Shown here one piece after another: positions 40,637 through 53,200 of a DNA stretch of 64,000 nt. The translations under genes were made by a program, and so were the position numbers. The stretch comes from Sepioteuthis lessoniana (lineage: Eukaryota > Mollusca > Cephalopoda > Myopsida > Loliginidae). Position 1 is the stretch's first letter. Each line of letters begins with the position of its first letter. The stretch is taken from NCBI GenBank assembly GCA_963585895.1, contig CAUZXS010000231.1, positions 10,001-74,000 on the forward strand. Direction: 5' to 3'. The notes below the pieces were generated by a model that was given only the letters and a program-made list of their open reading frames with translations, made no database searches and was not told where the DNA came from.

Positions 40637-43600
40637 AGAGAGAGAGAGAAAGAATAAAGTTGGGAATGAAAATTGATGGCGTGATAAAGAAAACAGTTTT
40701 AAAAATCATATTTGCAGACAAATTTATTTATAAGGATTTGTATGGATGTACATACATGTGTTTTTGTGTGTGTGTGTGTGTGTGTATGTATATATATATA
40801 TATATATATCCATTGGCATAACTGTTAGAGTTTGCCATAGGTTTGGGAGACCAGGGTTCAATCCCAGGTCAAGTCATACCAAAGGCTCAAAAATGCTACT
40901 TGATGTTTCCTTGCTTAATACTTAGCATTATAAGGTATGGATCAAGGGTAAGTGGCACAGTCCAGGAAAAGGAGTAGAACCCTCTCCTACATCTTGGTGT
41001 AGTAGCTATTGAAAAGGGAGCCTTTGGTTTGCCCTTGACTATGGTTGGCCATCTTACTTATATGTATAATCTATTGGAGAAAAAAAACCTAGATAGCTGA
41101 CATAAAAATTTTATCAAGATAGTTGATGTAGTTTATGACCACTTAATATTTGGTAAGGTATCCATTACTATCAATTACTGCCTGACAGCATCTGGTCATG
41201 CTTTCAATAAGTTATTGACAATGATCATGTGGTAATTGTTGCCAGCAATTGATCAATATGTAAAAATTCTGGTTGATATATATTTTTTTATGCTTATATT
41301 TTTTTATGCTTTTTTCCTGCCTTCTTTATTCAGTTTCTTTTTCCTTGAATTATTTTTTTAAAATGACTTATGTAAATTTATTTATTTATTTTAATGTAAG
41401 TAATTTTTTTTTTTAATCTTTTCCTTTTTTTTGGTGTGTGAGAACTTTTCTGATATTTAAAAAATTTTTTTGATTGCAAGGGATGACTTCTTTCCCTGGA
41501 TTGCTCTACTTTACCCTTGATCCGTACCTTATAATGCTGAGTGTTAAGGAGGCATCAAGTACCATTTTTTGAGTCTTTGGTATGACTCGACCTGGGATTG
41601 AACCCAGGTCTCCCGGGCCATTGGCGAACACTCTAACCGCTAGGCCAATGTCCGGTATAAAAATTTATTTGAAATAGAATAATTATTTGAAATAGAACTG
41701 TTTTTTGACATTGAAACTGTGTACTTATGCTAAACTGAATTGTTTGAAATGGAATTGTTTATTTATATATATATTACAAGTACTCATTGGTCTAGTGGGT
41801 AGAGTGTCCACCAATGGTCTGGGAGACCTGGGTTCAATCCCAGGTCGAGTCATACCAAAGACTTTGAAAATGGTACTTGATACCTCCTTGCTTAACACTC
41901 AGCAGTATAAGGTACGTATCAAGGGTAAAGTGGAACAATCCAGGGAAAGGAGTAACGCCCTCCTCTACATCTCAATCTAGTAGCTATTGAAAAGGCTGCT
42001 TTCTGGTCGCCCTCGACTTGATCGATTTTTTTTTTTTTTTTTTTTTTCAAAAGTAATATTGGGGAAAGTCCCTGTAGTAAGCAAAAGTGCTAGACTCAGA
42101 GTAAGTGAGTTTGAACTTCAATTGTGTTATTACATTCATTTTTGGATAAATATCCCCTTATCACTCTCTATTATGAGTTATATAGTATCACTGGATAGCT
42201 TTGGCATTAAATAAACCACAAAGTTTGATATGCCATTAAAAAAAGCAAATCAAACCAAAATTACCAGGCATGTGAGTGGCTGGTATTGGCATGGTCCCAG
42301 GCTGTACCTGCTAGGCAGGGTGGAGTTTATTATTTGGCACCTGACATGCCCTAAAAGGAGATGCCCGTAGTGTAATGGTTATCGTCATAGGAAATGGACA
42401 TGGCGACTTGAGTTCAAATCCTGGAGCAGGCTTACTGTGTTTCCCATTGCACTAATACCCTTGGGAAAGGTCTGAATCCGATTATTCTCTCTCCAGCTAT
42501 CGGTAAATAGTAGGGCAGATGGGGTTCTTTAGCATTGGTTAGGCAACCTGTCTAAGAGAAGGAAAACTGAATCAAACCTGTTAAGCTCTGCTGAAAAATT
42601 GACCTTGTGTCACATCCTGCCAGTATAGAGGGGTTGGGTAAATACATGAAAGGAGAATGCTGTGATTGAACCAAGAATTTTTTTTGGAATTGCTATGCAT
42701 GAGTCTCAATTCATGTAGCGCTCTCCACTATAAAATAACTTTTCATCAGATGTTGAGTTTCGTTGTATCGCTACTCTTCAGGGTGGTTAGACACGCAAGA
42801 TGTTTCAAGCTGGGATTGAAACCCAGCTGATTTTACATCTCTCAAATATCTTACCACTGAGCCAACATCATTCTCTAATCAGTGAAGGAATTTTTTACGT
42901 ATATATTTTTTCATGTACGTTATTGGCTACTGGGAGTGCTCAATTCATTTGAAGAGCTATTGTGTTTCAGTTCATGTGGTAGCTGACCAATTCTCTACGA
43001 GAAGGTGGAGGGTGGATTTGTAAATGAATAGTTTCTAAGTAACATTTTTATACAAGCAAGAGCTCATTTGCTTGCACACAGTTAAATAGTTTCAGGTATT
43101 CCTATCTAACACTAATAATTCTATTTAATATTAATTATTTGTTTGCACACAGTTAAATGGTTTCAAGTATTACTGTCTTGCACTAACAGTTCAATTTAAC
43201 ATCAGTCATTTGTTAAATAGTTCTATTTCATCCATAAATGGGACCCTAACAGGTACCACCATTTCGGGTCAGAGTGTACCTGGGAGTAATGGCGATGAAG
43301 CAGTATTTCACTTCCCCCAAATCTCCAGGATTGGAGCCTCATCATCAGAGGGTTTAGTGTTATATCAAGGACACTCGTTAGGAGAGAGAGATTCAGTAGG
43401 TGTATTCTACAGCCCTAGCCGATATATTTTCCCTAAGTTTTTGTATTTTGTGTTTTTAAACATCCATCGTTGATTTAACATCACTAATATCATCCCTCGC
43501 AATCCTGTTCATTAGAACCAAAACGCTGTAGTGTTGACTTTGCTTCTCAATAAATCTCTCCTTCTACTTGGATTACCTTGTTATCAATTTTTTCTCTACG

Positions 43601-43770
43601 TATTGTTAGATTACAGTCCATTATTTATTTCCATATATATGTGATGTTGTATCTTTTGAATTTTATTACACTTACAGTATTCATTTGTTAAATGAAGTGA
43701 AAAATGAGAAAATTCTAAAAATATTCTATTGCCATTGTATGGTCGCATCTACCTATTTCAAACATTTCAG

Positions 43771-43805
<35 letters not shown>

Positions 43806-46800
43806 CTGATGTGATATAAATTTTTTTAAAGGAAATATATTACATTTTTATATTAAATTTTCAAACATTAATTATATCATTCAGTTTTGAAACAGAACAT
43901 CATTAACTGAAATCAAATGTTTTAAAACTTCTTCATATTTCACTTCATTTTGTACACATGCATGCATGCATGAAAGTTTAAGTGAAAGTTTATTATAAAT
44001 AAATGAGAGGTTATTTTTCTCTTACCTATTATGTGTGTTTTTGATATTTGCAGATGGTTGCCAAGAGGACCTTTCAAAATTTGACCTTGTTCTCAGCGAG
44101 TTCAACCTCCCATGGTTGGCTATGTCAGTGTGCTATGTACTTGCTCAGTCTTTCCACGATACAATGGACTTGTACAGTGAGGGCATTGGAAATACATTCA
44201 CCTTATCAGCTCTTGTAAGTAAAGACCTATCCCTCCTGCCTTCTTTGAATTGGTCTATTTCCTGCACTTGATATAACAGGTTCTATAGAATAGAATGGCA
44301 TATCAACCATTGTAGATTATTTAATGTCAAATCCTCTTTATACATATATATTAGATATATATGATTTGGTTTGGTTGGGTTTTATGGCATATCAACCATT
44401 GTAGGTTATTTAATGCCAAATCCTCTTTATACATATATATTAGATATATATGATTTGATTTGGTTGGGTTTTATGGCATATCAACCATTGTAGGTTATTT
44501 AATGCCAAATCCTCTTTATACATATATATTAAATATATATGATTTGTTTTGGTTGGGTTTTATGGCATATCAACCATTGTAGGTTATTTAATGCCAAATC
44601 CTCTTTATTCATATATATTAGATATATATGATTTGGTTTGGTTTGGTTTTATGGCATATCAACCATTGTAGGTTATTTAATGCCAAATTCTCTTTATACA
44701 TATATATTAGATATATATGATTTGTTTTGGTTGGGTTTTATGGCATATCAACCATTGTAGGTTATTTAATGCCAAATCCTCTTTATACATATATATTAGA
44801 TATATATGATTTGGTTTGGTTGGGTTTTATGGCATATCAACTATTGTAGGTTATTTAATGTCAAAGCCTGTTTATACATATATATTAGATATATATGATT
44901 TGGTTTGGTTGGGTTTTATGGCATATCAACCATTGTAGGTTATTTAATGCCAAATCCTCTTTATACATATATATTAGATATATATGATTTGGTTTGGTTG
45001 GGTTTTATGGCATATCAACTATTGTAGGTTATTTAATGTCAAAGCCTGTTTATACATATATATTAGATATATATGATTTGGTTTGGTTGGGTTTTATGGC
45101 ATATCAACCATTGTAGGTTATTTAATGCCAAATCCTCTTTATACAAATCATTTTTCCCTCCTGCATACCCCTTAATATTCTCACAAAAATAAGTGTGGAC
45201 CTCTGAAGAGTTTTTTTTTTTTTTTTTTTTTTTTGCTCTGGATTTTAAAAATGTACAATGCTGGAAATACATTATCCATATTTACCAACCCCTCCGCTTG
45301 GGCAAGATATGACACAAGGTCAATTTTTAAGCAGAGTTTAACTGGTTTCAATTCAGAGTTTTCCTTCTCCTAGACTAGTTGCCTCACCAAGGCTGAAGAA
45401 CCCAGTCTGTCCTACTATTTACCAATAGCTGGAGGGAGAATAATTGGATTCATACCTTTCCCAAGCGTATTAGTGCTATGTGAAATGCAATCAGCCTTGT
45501 CCAGGATTTGAACTCGTGTTGCCGTGTCCATTTCCTATGATGATAACCATTACACCACGGGCACCTCCTTGGAAATACAATATCTGTTGGCAATTATTCA
45601 GTTATTTTTCTAACAGATTGCATGGCCTTGATACATCAAGCAATCAAATTGTACTTAACTGTACATGTTTGTGTAAACACTGTACCCTGTCAGCAGGGGA
45701 TTAAAATATGCTGACTGTATCTCTGGTAGAAGAGTAAGATATCCCTACTCTCCCAAAAAAAGAGAGTATCCTGGGTATGACCATAAACTCCATCAGATGG
45801 TTGTTTGGTTGGGTTTTATGGCATATCAACCATTGTAGGTTATTTAATGTCAAATCCTCTTTATACATATATATTAAATATATATGATTTGGTTTGGTTG
45901 GGTTTTATGGCATATCAACCATTGTAGGTTATTTAATGTCAAATCCTCTTTATACATATATATTAAATATATATGATTTGGTTTAGTTGGGTTTTATGGC
46001 ATATCAACCATTGTAGGTTATTTAATGTCAAATCCTCTTTATACATATATATCAAATATATATGATTTGGTTTAGTTGGGTCTTATGGCATATCAACCAT
46101 TTTAGGTTATTTAATGTCAAAGCTTATTCATACATATGTATTGAATATATATATATATGGTTTGTAAAAACATTTTGTATATAACATTCTTAAATGAACC
46201 TAAGCTCTTTTTTGCACACAGTTAAATGGTTTCAAGTATTGCTATATGATAGTCACAATTTAACATTAGTCATTTGTTTGCACACAGTTTGTTCTATTTG
46301 ACTCATTGACAGGAGCCTATCTAATGCTACCACTCCAGGTCAGTGTGAAGCTGAGAGCAATTGTAATGAAGGGGTACCCCACATTTTCCAAATCTCCAAG
46401 GTTGGAGTCTCACCATCAGATTGTTTAGTGTCATATCAAGGACACTTGTTGGAGTGGTGTGGTCTTACTCCCCTGCAGAGATGCAGTCTGTATATTCTAC
46501 AGCCCCAGCTGACTTGGCTAATCTGGTGGTGAGGAACCAGTTCTGGAGATCTTGCAAGTGTAGAGTAACCCATAATTACCATTACTTCCAGGTCTCCTCT
46601 GACCTGGAGTGGCAGTACTTTTTAGGATTCTATTCATGGGTCAAATAGATCTGATATTTGACAAAATACTCTTATTAGCCTTTCATAATTATATGGAAAC
46701 TTTAAATGATTAAAAGAAAATGCTGTTCATCAAGAATGCAGATTATGCAAAATACATTTTAAATGTATTGCTCTAGTAAAAATCTTGCTATAATATATTT

Positions 46801-47218
46801 TTGCTAGGTTATAGTACCCCCCCCCAACAGTACGCACATTCACAAGCACCCTCCATACCACACGCCCCAACACATGCACACAAATATAAAATGAATTTTT
46901 AAAGTATGGATTTATCTGACTTTCTACTGGGCAACATTTTACTCAAGGTCATTTTAATGTGGAGGTTTGGTTGGGTGGGTGCATGCATGAATTAGGATAT
47001 GCATGGCTGTCATCATAGATACTTGATCCCCTTGGGGATGCCTCGGGCACCAAGTGATAAACTTAACATGGCTAAACATATAATGCTTGGAAGGGAAGCT
47101 CCCCACTCTCTCCACTGGACCAGGCAGTCAACTTGATATTACCCTACCAGGCGTGAATGCCAGGTGAGTCCTGGATGTAAATTTTAGTGGTATATACGTA
47201 TTAATCCAGGGTTAAGAT

Positions 47219-47272
<54 letters not shown>

Positions 47273-50200
47273 AATATCTGTTGTTATTTCTTCTTTCCTT
47301 TCTGAATCCTTTTTCTTATGTCTTAATATTTGGCTTTTCTTCTTGACAGATTAAGAAATACCTCTCGATTTTATGTCACATCAATTATCAAACGACTGAG
47401 AATCACAATCCAATTCAGAAGGGAACACGAAAGGAGTGAGTATTTATGTCTTTGTTTTTATTCTTATGCAGATCAATAAGGATCTTTCAAAGTTCTTGTT
47501 TTTTGTCTTATGTTTTCTGCAAGCAGAGAAATGTGGAAATTATTCAGTTAAACTATGAGTTTTGCTATCCATATTTACCAGCCTCACCGCATGGGCAGGA
47601 CATGACACAAGGTCAATTTTTAAGCGGAGTTTAACAGATTTAAATTCAGAGTTTTCCTTCTCCTAGACTAGTTGCCTCACCAAAGTTGAAGAACCCAGTC
47701 TGTCCTACTATTTATCTATAGCTGGAGGGAGAATAATTGGATTCATACCTTTCTCAAGGGTATTAGTGCTATGTGAAATGCAGTCAGACTCGTCGAGGAT
47801 TTGAGATGTGTCGCCATGTCCATTTCCTACGACGATAACCATTACACCACGGGCACCTCCTAAAGTGAGTTTTGCTATTGAGGTGCTCATAGTTTAAATG
47901 TTATCGTCAGAGGAAATGGACCCAGCTCTCTGAGTTCAAATCCTGAATGAGGTTGTTTGCTTTTCACACAGTCCTAATACCCTTTGATAAGATATACATC
48001 CAACTATTCTCCTTCCAGCTATGGGTAAATAGTAGGGCAGACTTACTTTTTAACTTTGGTATGGCAACTGATCCAGGAGAAGGAATACTTTGAACTCAAA
48101 CCTGTTAAAATCTGCTTAAGAATTGACCTTGTGTCACATCCTGATGGTTGTGGAGGGGTTGGGTATATATATTAACTTCAAGCTTCTCTTGAGTAATGTT
48201 ATTTTTGATCAAGCCTATGAGTTGTAATTATAAAAATTGTAGAGTGTGATTGCTTATTTTGGTAGGCTGCAAATGCACATCTATTCAGTGGGTTGGCAAG
48301 GCTCATAGAAACTCTTCTTTTTGGGACTAAAAATTAAGCATTCATGAGAAGTGGGATTGTAGAATATCTTATTCTTTTTCATAATCTATTCTAAGTTTGT
48401 ATTTCATTATTTGTTTTATTTTTTTAATTGAAACTTTACACGTTTATTAATCTCCATGACAGCTAGGGATAGGTGTTGGGGAGGATTCCTCATAATGCAG
48501 TGGTTAAAGTGGTGGACTGCAACATTGTTGTAAGTGGGTTCAAACTCCAGTTGCACCAATACATTTACTTTCAGACTAATCATCATCATCATCATGTTGT
48601 GCCGCCAGCACGGATATCCCTGACCCTCTCTCGCCACTTCTCCCTATCGTTCATCGCCTCCGGCAGGTCTTCAGGGCTACATCCTGTATCCTCACATAGC
48701 TGCTGTATGTATGTTCAAGCTGGTCGTCCTGCTTTTGCTCGGCCATATGTGGGGGTCCATAGGAGTACATCACTTATGAGCTCGTCCTTGCTTCTCCAGC
48801 AGTGTCCTGCATGTCTGGTTCGTCTAACTTGGATAGTTTTCGTGATGGGAGGCAGGTAGCCGTATAGTTGGTGTCTTGTGGGGTGTTGCCGCCAGGACTT
48901 GTTGGTGAGCAATATTGATATTGAACTGAATATATATATATTCAGACTAATACTCTTGATAAAGGTATGGATCCCTTTATCCCCCCCCCCAGCTCTGGGT
49001 TAAACAGTACCACTGCTATTCTTCTACAAAGATAGCTTTGGCATCAAATAACCCATGAAGGTTGATTTGCCATTAAACAAAGAAACTAAACTAAATCTTG
49101 GTATACCTCAGAGCTGTATAAGTCGAAAATGGTTTAAGATTTTTTTCATCATTTATATTAATTTTAACTAAAGCAAAATTTGGTGTACAAGTTGATCTGG
49201 TATATAAGTTAACCTCCAGATTTTTAGCTCAGAATTCTTTGTTGGATTCTGGCCTGCTGTATAGGGCAATGCCCTCCCTCTTCTCTTAACATACTGTTGG
49301 CCAAAACTTATCCACTAGGTCTAAATGAAGATAGATCATGATAACTTGTAGCAAAGGCATATGATCATGTCAAACTACTTGCATCAAGACATTGATTATA
49401 ATAGCTTTCTCTATATGGATTATCACATATATTGTCGGAAATTTTCATTTTGGTTTTATACTGATGGGTATATATCATAATGAATTTACAAAATGTAATT
49501 ATAGTACATGTTATTGGATACCATATCTACTTGTAAACATATTCAAGCAAAATCAATACCTCCAATAAAATATTAATAGATTACTCAATATAGTACTGCT
49601 ACTCATGGTATATTATACTTAACAGTAGTAAAACTATAGAACAATGACATGTGATATAGTGTTAATATAATACCTAATTTGTATTTCAGATTTATTATTT
49701 TATATTTGTTGCTTGGTTGAGTCTTATGTCACATCTACACTTGTAGGTTATTTAATGCCTAATCCTCTTTATACATATATATCAAATATATATGATTTGG
49801 TTTGGTTTTATGGCATATCAACCATTGTAGGTTATTTAATGCCAAATCCTCTTTATACATATATATTGAATATATATGATTTGGTTTTGGTGGGTTTTAT
49901 GGCATATCAACCATTGTAGGTTATTTAATGCCAAATCCTCTTTATACATATATATCGAATATATATGATTTGGTTTGGGTGGGTTTTATGGCATATCAAC
50001 TATTGTAGGTTATTTAATGCCAAATCCTCTTTATATATATATATATCAAATATATATTATTTGGTTAGGGTGGGTTTTATGGCATATCAATCATTGTAGG
50101 TTATATATATGATATGTAAATGAATAGTTTTTTAGTAACATTTTTCTTAAATGAACTAGAAATCATTTGTTTGCACACACAATGTGTTAATTTGTTAAAT

Positions 50201-53200
50201 ATGTTCATCAAACACGACTTTAAGTTGGAAATGTTTGTGGCAGTTGGCTGGAGTTATGATAAGTGGTGTATATCGATTGTTATGCCTACTGTTCCACTGA
50301 TTGACTGCTCGGTGGTAAAGGTTTGGATTTTAGCCCTTTTGTATGAGTTGACTCCTCGTTTTGTAGAGATTTTTTTTAGATTTAAAAAGTTGACTTGTAT
50401 GGCACAATTTATGGTAATACTATTTTCATCTTATATTTAGTTGCTTTTTAATTGAAATCTTTTTGGATTGTTATCTTCATGAGTGTTCAGAAGCCACTGA
50501 TAAACACATGTATTTTCTAAATAAAAAATATCTTTGACTCAAATTGAGTGCCTTTCTCAGTTGCCACTAGAATCTTTAATGTTTGTATTTACCAATCTCC
50601 TCTGCTATAGGCTGGATGCAACACAAGGTTTTCTTTTCTTTAAAAAGAGTAAAGGTGGTTTGAATTCAGTTTTCTAAAGCAGTTGCCGTACAAAGACTAA
50701 AGAGCCCAGTCTTCCCTAAGATTAAAAAAAAAAAAAGATGATTTTTGAAAAAGGCATTAGCTGGATTTGAACTCTGGATGCCAAATCAGTTTTCTATGAT
50801 GATAAACACTATGCCTTTAACATTGATGTTAACTGCTCATTGTCTGGGTCAGTGGAGTAGATCACACATGCAATTATAATAAACAGAAAAAAACGTTCAC
50901 AAACAAAATTTGAAAGAAAAAAAAATTTTTTTTTTGAAAAATGGAGAGTAAAACCCATTTTAGAAAATTTCCCCTCATAAAATATAATAATTAACAGAAA
51001 AAAAAAAAAATCCCTCAAAATTTAGATGTTGAGTTGAAACAAAAATGAATTCTTTGAAAAATGAGGTGTCAAAAGACGTTTGAGATTTTTAAAGATTATT
51101 TTTATCATCTCAGTGTTGCCTATTAGCCTCCGACCTGACCAAGCTCTCAAAATAGGAAATGCACCTGTGTAAATAATATCAGGATATAACCTTGACCGTG
51201 GATGGGTTGAATTGAGTGCGATTTGTGACGCTCACAAGAAGAAGGTGGGCGTCGAACAATTATATAACCCGGGTGAAGACAGGAAGTCAGTCAGTTGGAG
51301 ATAAGATGCGGTAGAGAGAACCAGCACCCAGCAGAAGGAGCCCTCAGGTCCCCGATTGAGCAGTTGCAGTTGGAGATCAGAGTTTTGAAGCAGTGTTCAG
51401 GATCGAGCAGTGAGAACCAGCTCTCAGCAGAGAGCTGGGCCCCAGGCCTCCGGTTGGGCAGCCTAGGAGAATGAGAAAGACACACTGCTATGTCCGGAGG
51501 AGTTGGTGAGGTCAATATGTTGCAGTCTTTGTTCAGTCTCCAACTCCCTCTCACACACAACCCTTTCGAATAAAGTGAGAGGTATATTTTTCTAAAAAAC
51601 TGTGTCTGCTCGTCTGTATTGTGTCGTTATGTTTCTGTATGTATAGTTGTTCATGGCTATATGACATCAACCAGAAATCTGTTCATCTGAATTATTTTAG
51701 TAGAAGAATTCAGTTTGTTTTTTCAGGCTGATTTTCATGGGTTAGGAATAACTTGCTATAATTTTTTTTCCTTGTGTAACATTTTTATGAAACACTGTTT
51801 TGTAAAATTCATCTAAATCAACATTTTGAGGCACAAAGCCAAAACAAATAAAAGTTAGTAAGTTAAAATAATTATTGAAGATGGTTTGAGTCAAGATGTT
51901 AAATTCAACCAAAATCGGGGGAAAAATTATTTGTTCTGGGAGAATTTTAATTGCTTCAAAATAGATAGACTTGAGGAATTTTATCTTGAGTAATTTTTCA
52001 TATTCTATTTAGTCATAAAAGTTGATTTGCATATGGTAGCTATGAAAGACCAGGCTCTCCGAAGGCAGAAGATATGAACTCTGTGTTTTGTTATAAACTG
52101 TTATGAATTAGGAGTTTTGTGATATACACTACTCCTTATGACTTAAGTGAGTTGCTGTTGAAAAGCAAACAAAATTTAAGAATATGAAAAAAAAATACAA
52201 GTTGGAATTAATAATAATTGACAATCTTCATCTAAAAATTACCCCGCCCCGCACCCCCCCAAACCAAACAAAAAAAAACAAATACACAAAAATCAGTGTG
52301 GCAGTAGTGAAGTACAGTACTGTCCAGTCTTACTGGTTAACTGTGTTGCATAATATTGACCTTTGACAGACCTGTTAATTTGAGATTTTGTATGCTGAAT
52401 ACACAAAGTGGTTAAGGGAAAACAAGTGTGTAGGTTGTGACTAATGAATCACAAATCGAAAGGAGAACTGGAAGGAACCACATGTAGGCATTATGAATAT
52501 TATGTATACACAGATATACACAGTCAGGTTCAGTCAGCCAAGAGATTTGGAGAGCAGTCAGCAAGTGCCCAGATGCAAAGACGTAAGGTCTTGAATATCG
52601 ATTCGCAGAGGATGGGGGGGGGGGTCAATTACAGCAGTCTTCCATCAGTCTGCGTTCGGGTCCTTTGTCTGTCTCTCTCTCACAGACAACATTTTGACCC
52701 TTTTGTAAATAAACACGACATATTTTTATAAACAAGCATTGTTGCTTATTTGGTATACAATAATAGATCTTCTCTTACAGTTGTGTTCGGTTGATTAAAA
52801 AGAAGTTGGTCCCTGGTGTTGGTCAAAACTGCAGGTTCACAAAGGAAAGGAAATAAAATAGAGCTGAAAATAGTTATGTAGCTGTTTTTATTAATCACGG
52901 TTACAGCCTCTCTCCCCAATGTTAGGGGTGGCAAGTGTGACACTTAAGTTATGAGCATCAAATTTGGAAGATAAAGAAAAACTCAAAACTTAAGGATAAC
53001 AATCTTTGTCTAAAAATAAAATGAAAAAGAAGTTGTTTTTATAAATCCCTCCCTACCAAAAAGCAAAAAAACCAGTGTGACAGAACTGACTCATGACCTG
53101 TCTTGGTTCACTTACTAACTGATTTTCACCTCTGTTACATTTGATTTTTAAAAAGAAGTTGGTCGCATCTTTTGTCAAAAACTGCAAAAACCATGAGTCG

